A stretch of DNA of 64,000 bases from Ciceribacter thiooxidans. GTDB lineage: Bacteria; Pseudomonadota; Alphaproteobacteria; Rhizobiales; Rhizobiaceae. A program made the translations under genes and the position numbers. Of this stretch, positions 28,064 to 37,158 are shown piece after piece. Where the stretch lies: the NCBI RefSeq assembly GCF_014126615.1, contig NZ_CP059896.1:1126501-1190500 (forward strand). Reading direction: 5' to 3'. Under the pieces are notes generated by a model that searched no databases, was not told the origin of the DNA, and saw only the letters and a list, made by a program, of their open reading frames with translations. Position 1 is the first letter of the stretch. Each line of letters begins with the position of its first letter.

Positions 28064-29257
28064 CTATCGCCAGAGCTGCCGCAGCCAGTCGAGCGGTCGT
28101 GCCTCGAAGAATGCGCGGCCTGTCCTGCCGATGGCGCAGCGCAGCTTGTCATCGTTCAATAGGCCGGGGACGGCAAGAGTAACGTCGAACCGCTCCAGAT
28201 GCCGCGGGCTCGCCGCGACCGCGAGATTTCGGTAGACGCCCTGCGCGCCCGGCCCTGCGAGGCGGATGATGGTACCGTCGAAGACCCGCGTTTCGCCGGT
28301 CGGGCGAAACTGCGCCCGCTGGCCATGCGTAAGTGTGTTGTAGGTGCTCTCCGTCACGCTCAGCGTGACCATCGTGGAATCGCAGTCGACCAGCTGGAAG
28401 AGATCCTGCCCCTGTTCCACGCGCTCGCCGCTGGTCGTCATTAGCGTCCAGAGGATGCCGTTGACATTGGCGGAGAGATTGGCGTGGGAGGTCCGGGCAA
28501 ATCGCAGGCGTTCGGCATTCAGTCGCTCGCGCTGTGCCGCGAGGATGGCGACCTGTGCGGCAAGCGCGGTCGTCAGTTCCGATTCCTGCCACCGCAGTTC
28601 ACTGATCCGCTGTTCTGAGTAGGGAGCGTCGTTGTAGCCGTCGCCGAGAAAGACGCCGCGCTCGACGGCATCGAGGCTGACCTGTGTGGCCGCGGTTTCG
28701 GCCTGCGCCCTTTCGAGTTCGCGCTGGCCGACCTGTAGGCGGGATTCGGCCTGTTCGAGCTCGCTCATCCGTTCGGCCCCGGTCGTGGTGAGCTTGGTCG
28801 CCCGGTCCAGCATGTGCTGGTAGAGGTGGATCTGCGCCTGCCATGCCTCTTCCGCAGCCTTGGAGGCCCTGAGCTCCGCCGTCATCTGTTCGAGCCTCTG
28901 GTTCCGGTAAAGGCCCGCGCGCTCCTCGAGCTTCGCGATTGCCTCGCGAACCGCGCCGAGTGCGTTTTCGAGCCGCGCGCGTTCGGCCTCGGCTCTCGCC
29001 CTCTCGTCTACGAGGTCCGAAAGCCGCGAATTGTTGGCGAGATCGTCGTCGATGAAGCCGAGCGTCTGGCCGGCGCGCACCCTTGCGCCGAGGACCGGCG
29101 CGTCAAAGGTCAGGAGACCGGCAATCGGTGCTCTCGCTGCGGTCAGCCTGGCATTGATGACCGCATCCGCGCTGGCACCGGCCAAATGTTCTCCGATGAT
29201 TACGAAGAGCGCAAGCCCGACCAGTAGGACCCCGATTGTCAGCCGTGCAAGTCTCAT
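28064..29257 (-). CDS. bgsB: BgsB-like membrane fusion protein (HlyD family)
   Basis: This is a membrane-fusion/adaptor type protein of 397 residues from the chosen start. An N-terminal membrane anchor (LTIGVLLVGLALFVIIG) is followed by a biotinyl-lipoyl-like half (FDAPVLGARVRAGQTLGFID), a long alpha-helical coiled coil (about residues 85-250), and the second half (ILWTLMTTSGERVEQGQDLFQLVD). In S. meliloti the adaptor-like BgsB is encoded just upstream of BgsA and is thought to help export the glucan. Start ATG 29257 is preferred because GGGAGG lies just upstream. A GTG at 29302 would lengthen the N-terminus by 15 residues without a ribosome-binding site. Confidence 0.78.
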   Translation of the reverse strand: MRLARLTIGVLLVGLALFVIIGEHLAGASADAVINARLTAARAPIAGLLTFDAPVLGARVRAGQTLGFIDDDLANNSRLSDLVDERARAEAERARLENALGAVREAIAKLEERAGLYRNQRLEQMTAELRASKAAEEAWQAQIHLYQHMLDRATKLTTTGAERMSELEQAESRLQVGQRELERAQAETAATQVSLDAVERGVFLGDGYNDAPYSEQRISELRWQESELTTALAAQVAILAAQRERLNAERLRFARTSHANLSANVNGILWTLMTTSGERVEQGQDLFQLVDCDSTMVTLSVTESTYNTLTHGQRAQFRPTGETRVFDGTIIRLAGPGAQGVYRNLAVAASPRHLERFDVTLAVPGLLNDDKLRCAIGRTGRAFFEARPLDWLRQLWR

Positions 29258-29342
29258 CCGCCGCCTCCCGTATTCCGTGTTGAGGACTGTCTGGCCGGCC
29301 ACTCAAGATAGCGGCAAACGGGGCGTGCCGCAGCTGGAAAGA

Positions 29343-29357
29343 GCGGTTGTTAACCGC
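29343..29357. promoter_or_regulatory. Palindromic site upstream of bgsB-like gene
   Basis: GCGGTT-GTT-AACCGC is a perfect 6-base inverted repeat with a 3-base centre, lying 86 bases upstream of the bgsB start. Its place in the only gap before the operon makes an operator likely, but a small transcript-ending hairpin after pbpC is also possible. No regulator can be named. Confidence 0.35.
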
Positions 29358-29393
29358 GAAAGTTGAATCAGGTAAACGGGATGGCGCGCTCAC

Positions 29394-29404
29394 GTTCAGT
29401 GAAC
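29394..29404. promoter_or_regulatory. Second palindromic site upstream of bgsB-like gene
   Basis: GTTCA-G-TGAAC is a perfect 5-base inverted repeat with one central base, 37 bases further upstream than the first palindrome. Its size fits a dimeric repressor or activator site. The evidence is position and symmetry only. Confidence 0.3.
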
Positions 29405-29472
29405 ACGGGCGTGAGGTGGCCGCTACAGCCTGCCGCGTGCCATACCGTTACAACCGCGGCGAACGGCCGTCT

Positions 29473-31560
29473 TCATTGGAGAAATACCCCGACGCTCGCT
29501 GCCCGTCCGGCTGCGTCGATGACGGTCAGCGTCGAGAAGCCGATCCCTTCGGGCGTCCATTGCGTCGTGCGGCTGCGGGAGCGGTCGCCCAGCGGGACAC
29601 CGTTTGCGAGCCAGCGGAAGGGCGCGCGGCCGGCCTGCAGTTTGACGACGAGGGGGAGCGGCTTGCCGTCGGGGCCGGTGCCGAGTTCGACATGGGCGCC
29701 TTCCGGTGGGTAGACGATGCGCGGCGCCTTCTCCCGCGTCGAGGTCGAGAGCAGGCCGTTTGCGCCCATCGAGTACCGTCGGAGCGCAGAGGGCAGATCG
29801 GCCTGCGCGATTCTTGCCGCACCGGGGGGGGGGGAGGGCAGCGGTGTGCCGCCGACACCGGATTTGGCGAAAGCCTGAAAGAGGATCGGTGCGGCCGAAC
29901 CGTAGCCGGTGATGCCCGGAACGGCGGCATTGTCGGGTCGTCCGACCCAGACGCCGAGCACGTAGCGTCCGTCATAGCCGACCGACCATGCATCGCGGTA
30001 GCCGTAGCTGGTCCCGGTCTTGTACGCGATGCCGAGCGGCCGGCTGCCGAGTGGCGGCAGGACGCCGCGCAGGATGTCGGCGACGTTCCAGGCGGCGACC
30101 GGTTCCAGCATCGGCGCGCCGTCGATGACTGTTTCGGCAGTGTCGCGGACTCCGTCGCCGAGGCGGATCGGCGACCCGCGATTGGCGAGCGCGGCATAGG
30201 CTTGGACGAGGTCCTTCAGCGTGACACCAGCGCCGCCAAGCGCGATCGCAAGGCCCGGCGCTTCACCCGTCGGCAGCGCCAGCCGTACACCCGTGCGGCG
30301 CAGCCGCGAAAGGAGTTCGGCCGCGCCGACGGCGTCGAGCAGGCGCACGGCCGGGACGTTCAGCGACAGCTGCAGTGCCTGGCGGATGCTGACATCGCCC
30401 TGGTAGGTCATGTCGAAATTGCGCGGCCGGTAGCCGAAGAAATCGGCCGGACGGTCCTCGACGATCGTCTCCTGCGCGATCAGCCCCTGCTCGAAGGCGA
30501 GCCCGTAGATGAAGGGCTTGAGGGTCGAGCCGGGTGAACGTTTCGCCCGTGTCATGTCAATCCAGCCATAGCGGGCGGCATCGAAATAGTCGGCGGAGCC
30601 GACCTCGGCGACGATCTCGCCGGTTGTGGCGTCAGCCATCAGCATGGCGAGCGAGGTCCGCGCCGGCAGGTCGACGGCCGCCTGCCGGGCGACCGTCTCG
30701 AGCTCGGCCTGTACGGATTTCCGCAGCGTCGAGCGATGAATGCGAGCCTGCGGATCACCGCGTCGCGCCGCTTCGCCCAGATGGGCGGCGAGTGCGGGCA
30801 GCGCCAGCCGTTCCTTCGGCACCGGTGCAATGCCGGCGCGTGCGACCTCGCGTGCCTCCATCATGCCATTGGCCTGCATGCGTTCGAGAACGCGTTGCCG
30901 CGCGGCGCGTGCGGCTTCCGGGTTGCGGTCGGGACGTCGCATCTCTGGAAGCTGCGGCAGGGCCACGAACAGGGCCGCCTCGGCGACCGTCAGCCGCTTC
31001 GGCTCCTTGCCGAAATAGGCGAGGCTCGCGGCGCGCACGCCTTCGAGGTTGCCGCCATAGGGGGCGTGGGTCAGGTAGAGGTCGAGGATCTGCTGTTTCG
31101 ACAGACGCCGCTCGATCTGCAATGCGCGGAGGATCTGCAGGAACTTCGCCGGAAACGAGCGCTCGCGGCGCGGTTCCATGAGGCGGGCGACCTGCATCGA
31201 CAGCGTCGAGCCGCCCGAGACGATGCGGCCGTTCGAGGCAAACTGCAACGCCGCACGGGCGAGCGCGAAAACGTCAACACCCGGATGGTCGTAGTAGCGA
31301 CGATCCTCGTAAGCGAGCAGCATTTCGACGAAGCGTGGATCTACGTCGGCGCTCGTCGTCTTCAGCCGCCAGCGCCCCTCGGGGGTGGCGAAGGCCCGGA
31401 GCAACTGGCCGTCTGCATCGAGCAACTCCACCGATACGGCGTCCTCGGCGGCAATCGGTGGCGGATACGCCTTGTCGAGCGCATTGAGCCCGCCGACCCC
31501 GGCCGCCGCCACGAGAATGGCGAGGCCGGCAACGGCAGCGATCTTCCTCCAGCGGGGCAT
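29473..31560 (-). CDS. pbpC: Penicillin-binding protein 1C
   Basis: PbpC is a bifunctional glycosyltransferase/transpeptidase of peptidoglycan synthesis in the periplasm. After an N-terminal signal anchor (residues 5-25), a GT51 domain is seen (AYEDRRYYDHPGVD, GGSTLSMQVARL, KQQILDLYL). The transpeptidase domain follows with SxxK in PGSTLKPF, SLN in LSLNVPAV and KTG in YKTGTSYGYRD. The last 90 residues are the BiPBP_C domain. Length is 695 residues. It overlaps the alpha-2-macroglobulin stop by 1 base (TGATG). An 11-base poly-G/C tract lies in the linker before the C-terminal domain. Confidence 0.95.
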   Translation of the reverse strand: MPRWRKIAAVAGLAILVAAAGVGGLNALDKAYPPPIAAEDAVSVELLDADGQLLRAFATPEGRWRLKTTSADVDPRFVEMLLAYEDRRYYDHPGVDVFALARAALQFASNGRIVSGGSTLSMQVARLMEPRRERSFPAKFLQILRALQIERRLSKQQILDLYLTHAPYGGNLEGVRAASLAYFGKEPKRLTVAEAALFVALPQLPEMRRPDRNPEAARAARQRVLERMQANGMMEAREVARAGIAPVPKERLALPALAAHLGEAARRGDPQARIHRSTLRKSVQAELETVARQAAVDLPARTSLAMLMADATTGEIVAEVGSADYFDAARYGWIDMTRAKRSPGSTLKPFIYGLAFEQGLIAQETIVEDRPADFFGYRPRNFDMTYQGDVSIRQALQLSLNVPAVRLLDAVGAAELLSRLRRTGVRLALPTGEAPGLAIALGGAGVTLKDLVQAYAALANRGSPIRLGDGVRDTAETVIDGAPMLEPVAAWNVADILRGVLPPLGSRPLGIAYKTGTSYGYRDAWSVGYDGRYVLGVWVGRPDNAAVPGITGYGSAAPILFQAFAKSGVGGTPLPSPPPGAARIAQADLPSALRRYSMGANGLLSTSTREKAPRIVYPPEGAHVELGTGPDGKPLPLVVKLQAGRAPFRWLANGVPLGDRSRSRTTQWTPEGIGFSTLTVIDAAGRAASVGVFLQ
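29824..29834. repeat. Poly-G (11) tract inside pbpC
   Basis: Eleven G in a row on the plus strand (C on the coding strand) encode a proline run, PSPPPG, between the transpeptidase domain and the C-terminal domain of PbpC. The frame is open at this length. A gain or loss of one base would truncate or change only the C-terminal domain. Confidence 0.85.
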
Positions 31561-34500
31561 CAGGGTGCCGCCTTGACCTCCATGCGGCCGGTGGCGGTCC
31601 GCGCGGAGTATTCCGGCCGGTACATGTCCTCGACCTGCGCCGCCGGATGGGCGTAGGTGCCCGGCGTCACGGCGCGCACGACATAGGCGAGGGTGATTTC
31701 CTCGTCATTGTCGGCAGGCCGGTCGATCGCGGCCACGAAGCGGTCGTTGCGGAATTCGAGATGCGCCGCCTCGGTTTCGCCGATCCAGTCGAAATTCTCG
31801 AGCTGGGCACTGTCGACGAGGCTCGGATTGTCGATCTCGAAACCCGCCGGCAAGAGGTCGGTGATGAGGATCTGCGAGGGCCAGCTATCGGCTTCGGTGA
31901 CCGACAGAACGACGACATAGCGTTCGTTCTGCTGTGCTTCGGTGACGTTCGCCTCCTCGCCGTCGAGCGTGTAGTAGGTGCGCTCGATGGTGAAGCCCTC
32001 GCCTCCGGCCGGCGGCGGTTCCTTCGGCGCCGCAACCGTTGTCACCGCCGCGGTGATCGGCGCGCTGCTGCGGTTGGTGAGCACGACAGGTTGGGCGAGC
32101 AGCTGGTCGCCCGGAATGGTCGCCATGTAGCCGCCGGTATGGCTCGCGCCGTTGACGTCGACCTTGAGCGCATCGTCACCCTTCTGCAGTGCGCGGGCGG
32201 CGAGCAGAGTCCAGGTCTGCTCCTGTGTGCTGGTGTAGCGTTTGGTCGAAAGCTCGCGGGAGACGGTCTTGGTGAGCCCCGACAGGATCGGCGGCACCGG
32301 CCGGCTCTCGGCGGCGAGCGCGAGGATCGCCGCGCCGTCGCGCAGCGCGCTGCCGTAGTAGTCGGCATAGTTGAAGCTGACCTTGGTCAGAACGGCCTTT
32401 TCGGTCATACCAGCGGCCTCGGTGAAGATCGCCTTGGAGCGCTGGCCGTCGCCATAGAGCGCAAGCGCCGCGGCGAGGTGCGCCTTGGAAAGCGGCGTCG
32501 GGAACTCCTGGAGCCGGGTGTCGGCATAGTAGCGCAGGTCGCTGATCGCCGCCCGCTTGTTGCGCGCAAGCACGTAGAGCGCATAGGCGAGCTCGTCGCC
32601 ACGGTCCTTGACGTCGATGTCGTAGCCCGTCTGGTTCTGCAGATTGTCGAGGGCCTGGATCATTGCCTGGTCCGGCACCTCGAAATTCTGCTCGCGGGCA
32701 CGGGTCAGGAAGTCCGTTACGTAGGAATCCAGCCAGAGATCGCCGTAACCCGGCGACCAGAGGCCGAAGCTGCCGCTCGACGACTGGTAGGAGAGGACGC
32801 GGTAGATCGCATCCTGCACGCGCTTGGTGATCTCCTCCTTCTGCGGGAGGCCGGAGACGGCAGACAACTCGTTGAAATAGAGCAGCGGCAGGGCGCGGCT
32901 GGTGGTCTGTTCGGCGCAGCCGTAGGGGTAGCGGTCGAGGCTCATCAGCAGGGCAGGGATGTCGAAGCCTTCGGCGCGCATGACGTTCAGGCTGACCGAG
33001 GCATCCTGCAGGATGCTGTCGGCAAGCAGTTCGCCGTCGACGATCAGGCTCTTGCCGGCGGCAATCGTCAGCGTGCGACGCTCGGCGACCGGCAGCGTGG
33101 CCGGACGGACCGGGATTTCCAGCGACTGGTCGATGGAAAGTCCGGCGCCGGTGAGCGCGATGTCGATGCGTCCGGTCCCCGCCTCGGTACCGGTGAGGGG
33201 CAGGTTGATCGCGGTTTTGCCGCCCTGGGTCAGGCTTACCGTCTGGCTCGCGGCCGAGGTGTCGATAGCAAGCGCAGTGTTCGTCGTGACCTCAAGCTGG
33301 TAGTCGCCGGACGGTGCATCTGTCGCGGCAATCTCGAGCCTCAGCCGGCTTTCGTCGCCGGGGCTCAGGAACCGCGGCATGCTGGCGGTGACGACCGCCG
33401 GATCGCGGATGACGACATCGGTGCCGGCATGGCCGATTCCGGCCTTGCTCCAGGCGACCGCCATGACGCGGGCGGTGCCGTTGAACTGCGGAATGTCGAA
33501 GCTCACCTCCGCCTTGCCTTCGCTGTCGAGTTTCAGCGGACCGGAGAAGAAGGCGACCAGTTTTTCTGTCGGCGGCTTGCCCTGCAGCGGCATCTGCGCG
33601 CCGTCGCCGCCGGTGCGAAGCCGGCCCATGGCGCCCAGCGAACCGTCGATCAAGCGTCCGTAGAGGTCGCGGATCTCGAGGCCGAGACGGCGCTGGCCGA
33701 AATACCAGTCCTCCGGATCGGGTGCTTGGTAACGCGTCAGGTTCAGGATGCCGACGTCGACGGCGGCGACCGTGACATAGGCTTCCTCGCCGATGCCGGC
33801 GCCCTTCACCTGAACGGGAATTGTGAGCGGCTGGCGCGGCAGCGTCTTTTCCGGCGGCGCGAGGCTGACCTCGAGCTTGTTGGCGCCCGGATCGACGGCA
33901 AGCCAGGTCACGCCGATCGCCCGCATCGGCATGCGGCTCTCCTGGGCCTCGCCGGGGCGGAAGAGGGTCGCGGTCACATAGGCGCCGGCACCCCACTTGT
34001 CGGTGACCGGAAGGTCGACCTCGCCGCCTTCGGCGGGAATCTCCGCCGTCTGCGTGGTGATCAGGTTGTCGGTGCCGACGGTTATCAGAAGCTCACCGGC
34101 GAAGCGTGGCGACACCTTGAGCTTGGCCGTCTCACCGATCGCATAGTTTTCCTTGTCGAGGCCGATTTCCAGCGCGTCCGGGGTCTCCGTCGAGCTTGCC
34201 TCGACGTACCAGCCGGCCTCGAATTCGACGCTGCTCGCAGGTCCATCGGCCATGGCGGACTCGACCTCGAGGCGATAGCGTCCCCAGGCGACCGGCACCG
34301 AGATTGCGGCACCGTCGGCGGTGATGTCGACGGTGCCGTCGGCGATCTGTTTCGTCGTGATGATCGGCTCGTAGCTCCAGGAGCTGCCGTCCCGATACCA
34401 TTGGTAATTGCGCTCGAGATTGACGAGGCGCCACTTGGCCCCTTCAAGCGGCTGCTTCTTGCCCTCCGCGTCGATCGCGATCACGTGGAAGCGGGCCTGC

Positions 34501-37013
34501 GTGTTCTCGGCGAGATCGCCGGAGAATTCCGGCTTGATGCCGATTATCGGCCCCTCGGGGCGGACCGGCAGCGTCAGCGTCCGCTCGACGGCGCGGCCGC
34601 CGCCTTCCTGCATGCGCACGACGACATCGGCGTTCAGCATCTGCGTCGTCGAGGGAACCTCGTCCAGCGACACGTCGAAGCTCGCCTTGCCTTGTTCGTC
34701 GAGGATGGGCAGGTCTTCGAGCGTCAGGCGCGTTTCCTCGTCCGTCTCCTCGTCCACGAGGCCGAACAGGTAGTTTTCGAAGGCAGCGCTGGTGCGGCTG
34801 CGCTTCAGATTGACCTCGCCTTCGAGCGCCAGGCCCGCCGCCGGCGCGCCATAGAGGTAGCGGCCGTCGACGTCGACGGTGACCGGCGTGCCGATCGCGA
34901 CGTCCTTCGCCTCGCTCGTCAGGTCGAATTCGATACGGTCGGGCACGAAATCGTCGACGAGGAACTGTTTCTGGCCGATCGCCGCCTTCTTGGGATCGGT
35001 GTAGATCTGCATCGTCCAGGTGCCGCGCATGGCGCTTGCGAGCAGCGGCAGGTCGACGGTGTAGCCGCCGAGCTTCGAGTCCGTCTCCACCACGCGGCGG
35101 TATTCGACGCCGTCGGGCCGGGTGAAGACGAAGGTGAGCGGCAGGTCGGTGATCGCGCTTGCGCCGGTGTCGCGGGCCAGCGCGGCGGCATGGACCGTCT
35201 CGCCGGGCCGGTAGATGCCGCGTTCCGTCCAGGGCAGGATGTCGATCGCGCCCGGCGCCGGACGCCCTGTGACACCGCGGTCGGAAAGGTCGAAACCGGC
35301 CCGCTTCATGTCGAGGAAAACGTAGTCGTCCGCGCCGTTCTTCGCGGTGATCGCGGCGGGCGCGAGTGCCGCTCCGCCACGGATCAGCCCGGCGTCGAAG
35401 CGCGCGTGACCGTCGGCGTCGGTCACGGCAGTTCCGAGAACCTCGTTGTTGGTCGCCAGCAGTTGCAGTTCGACGCCGGAAAGCGGCTTTGCGCTTGCGA
35501 GCGAGCGGACGAAGACGTTCAGTCCGTCGGTACCGGCAAAGGTCTGCAGCCCGATGTCGGAGACGAGGAACCACTGCGTGGCGCGCTGGTTCCAGTCCTC
35601 GACGCGGCTGCCGGCCGCTGCCGCCGTCAGCACATAGATGCCCGGCTGGCGCTTCGGCAGGGCCTCGTCGACCGGGAAGCTTGTGACGACGTCCTTGTTG
35701 AGTTCGCTGGTGATCTCGATCTTGCCCTGCCAGACGAGTTCGCCGGATTCGTCCTCGATCCGGCTCGCATCATAGCCGTCGAGCTGGGTCAGGAATCTCG
35801 ACTGCGCGAGCATCGGGGCGATATTGCGCTCGCCGATACGGTAGAGCTTGAGGTCGGCGCTGTCGGTGTTGACGGAGACGATCGGAATGCCGCGGCGGGC
35901 GGTCGACGGCAGGACGAAGCTGTCGCCGGTGAAACGGACGGTCGGCGATCGGTCGCGGACGTAGATCGAGAGGTCGACCTGCGAGAGCAGCGGTTCGTCG
36001 ACGGAGGAGGGCAGGCCGGCGCGCAGCGCGAGGGTGTAGCGCTGGCCATGCTGCAGGCCCTCGACGCAGATCTGGTTGTCCTTGGCCTCGACCGCCTTGG
36101 CCGGAGCGCCGTCGAGGAGGACGAAGGGCGCATAGTCGATGCCACGCTTGACGAGCGGATCGGAGAACTGGACGCAGGCACGCGGGGTCGCGCTGTCCGT
36201 ATCGATCGTATGCTCGACGACGCGGAAGCCCTTGGTCTCGCGCAACTCGTTATAGGCGGTCTGGACGGTCTTTGCCGTCACCAGTGCGAGGCTCGCCTTG
36301 TAGGCGCTGAGCGCGGCGCGGTAGTTCTCGCTGTTCTCGAAGGACTTGGCGAGCACGGCGAGCACGTCGGCACGCGCCTGCGCGGTGCGGGTGAGCTGGT
36401 AGCCGTTCAGCGCCATTGCGGAGGCCTCGGCCGCGATGTCGGTCCGGCCGGTCACGCTATTGAGCGAGCGGGCGGTTTCCGTCCAGAGGCCGGCATCGTC
36501 CGGCGTAATGGACAGTGCTGCCTTGAAAACGGCGAGTGCCGAATCGTAGTTGCCGGCGGAGAGTTCGTTGTTGGCGAGCATCAGGAGGCCGGCCTGACCG
36601 AGCTGCTGCTGATCCTCCGTGATCGAGAGATTGTCGCGCATCGCCTGCGCATCCTGGCGCAGCTGGTCGGAGACGAACGGCAGACGGGACGGTGCGCCGA
36701 TGTCCGGTTCGGCGGCGGTGACGACGATCTTGCCGGCGATGGCTCCGGGGAAGGTGTCGAGGCGGCTGAAGTCGGATTTCAGGAAGCACCACTTCACCTT
36801 CGGGTTGTAGGTGAAGGCGCGGCAGGACTGGTCGGCGATGCAGCTCTTCTGGCACTGGTCGAGAGAGACATTCTGCTCGGTCCTGAGATCGAACCCGAAA
36901 TAGTCGCCGTCCCTGGTGATGACGACCGAGCGTGTCGGCTCGGCGGAGCCGGCCGTAAGGGCCGAACCCAAGAGGCTGAAGGCAAAAACGAAGAAACCGA
37001 TAGACTTGCGCAT
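31560..37013 (-). CDS. Alpha-2-macroglobulin family protein with PAN domain
   Basis: This is a giant bacterial alpha-2-macroglobulin, 1817 residues, of the E. coli YfhM class that traps proteases in the periplasm and is paired with PbpC. A signal peptide (about residues 1-23 from MRKSIGFF) is followed by a PAN/Apple-like module with six cysteines (DQCQKSCIADQSCRAF ... WCFLKS, about residues 40-80), then a TPR-like helical part and many macroglobulin beta-domains. The reactive thioester motif CAEQ is at GCAEQTTSR (Cys near residue 1366), in the complement-like helical domain. The start ATG 37013 is preferred over 37019 because AGGGGG is 7 bases upstream. The stop overlaps pbpC by 1 base. Confidence 0.94.
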   Translation of the reverse strand: MRKSIGFFVFAFSLLGSALTAGSAEPTRSVVITRDGDYFGFDLRTEQNVSLDQCQKSCIADQSCRAFTYNPKVKWCFLKSDFSRLDTFPGAIAGKIVVTAAEPDIGAPSRLPFVSDQLRQDAQAMRDNLSITEDQQQLGQAGLLMLANNELSAGNYDSALAVFKAALSITPDDAGLWTETARSLNSVTGRTDIAAEASAMALNGYQLTRTAQARADVLAVLAKSFENSENYRAALSAYKASLALVTAKTVQTAYNELRETKGFRVVEHTIDTDSATPRACVQFSDPLVKRGIDYAPFVLLDGAPAKAVEAKDNQICVEGLQHGQRYTLALRAGLPSSVDEPLLSQVDLSIYVRDRSPTVRFTGDSFVLPSTARRGIPIVSVNTDSADLKLYRIGERNIAPMLAQSRFLTQLDGYDASRIEDESGELVWQGKIEITSELNKDVVTSFPVDEALPKRQPGIYVLTAAAAGSRVEDWNQRATQWFLVSDIGLQTFAGTDGLNVFVRSLASAKPLSGVELQLLATNNEVLGTAVTDADGHARFDAGLIRGGAALAPAAITAKNGADDYVFLDMKRAGFDLSDRGVTGRPAPGAIDILPWTERGIYRPGETVHAAALARDTGASAITDLPLTFVFTRPDGVEYRRVVETDSKLGGYTVDLPLLASAMRGTWTMQIYTDPKKAAIGQKQFLVDDFVPDRIEFDLTSEAKDVAIGTPVTVDVDGRYLYGAPAAGLALEGEVNLKRSRTSAAFENYLFGLVDEETDEETRLTLEDLPILDEQGKASFDVSLDEVPSTTQMLNADVVVRMQEGGGRAVERTLTLPVRPEGPIIGIKPEFSGDLAENTQARFHVIAIDAEGKKQPLEGAKWRLVNLERNYQWYRDGSSWSYEPIITTKQIADGTVDITADGAAISVPVAWGRYRLEVESAMADGPASSVEFEAGWYVEASSTETPDALEIGLDKENYAIGETAKLKVSPRFAGELLITVGTDNLITTQTAEIPAEGGEVDLPVTDKWGAGAYVTATLFRPGEAQESRMPMRAIGVTWLAVDPGANKLEVSLAPPEKTLPRQPLTIPVQVKGAGIGEEAYVTVAAVDVGILNLTRYQAPDPEDWYFGQRRLGLEIRDLYGRLIDGSLGAMGRLRTGGDGAQMPLQGKPPTEKLVAFFSGPLKLDSEGKAEVSFDIPQFNGTARVMAVAWSKAGIGHAGTDVVIRDPAVVTASMPRFLSPGDESRLRLEIAATDAPSGDYQLEVTTNTALAIDTSAASQTVSLTQGGKTAINLPLTGTEAGTGRIDIALTGAGLSIDQSLEIPVRPATLPVAERRTLTIAAGKSLIVDGELLADSILQDASVSLNVMRAEGFDIPALLMSLDRYPYGCAEQTTSRALPLLYFNELSAVSGLPQKEEITKRVQDAIYRVLSYQSSSGSFGLWSPGYGDLWLDSYVTDFLTRAREQNFEVPDQAMIQALDNLQNQTGYDIDVKDRGDELAYALYVLARNKRAAISDLRYYADTRLQEFPTPLSKAHLAAALALYGDGQRSKAIFTEAAGMTEKAVLTKVSFNYADYYGSALRDGAAILALAAESRPVPPILSGLTKTVSRELSTKRYTSTQEQTWTLLAARALQKGDDALKVDVNGASHTGGYMATIPGDQLLAQPVVLTNRSSAPITAAVTTVAAPKEPPPAGGEGFTIERTYYTLDGEEANVTEAQQNERYVVVLSVTEADSWPSQILITDLLPAGFEIDNPSLVDSAQLENFDWIGETEAAHLEFRNDRFVAAIDRPADNDEEITLAYVVRAVTPGTYAHPAAQVEDMYRPEYSARTATGRMEVKAAP

Positions 37014-37158
37014 CGACATGCCCCCTCTACGCTGTCTGTCCAGACGGCTAAAGTGTTCTGACTAAAGCGGCCGGTTGTCAATCGCGCGCATGCACAAGTC
37101 ATGCGTCAGCCTTCGTCGAAAACCGGGCAAATGTTGACGTGGAATGCGTGTCTGACGC

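Noticed and set aside
31647-37061. A 1804-residue open frame antisense to the alpha-2-macroglobulin gene
   Set aside because: It mirrors the real gene almost end to end, has no recognisable domains and a composition rich in Arg, Gly and Asp, as expected from antisense reading of high-GC codons.
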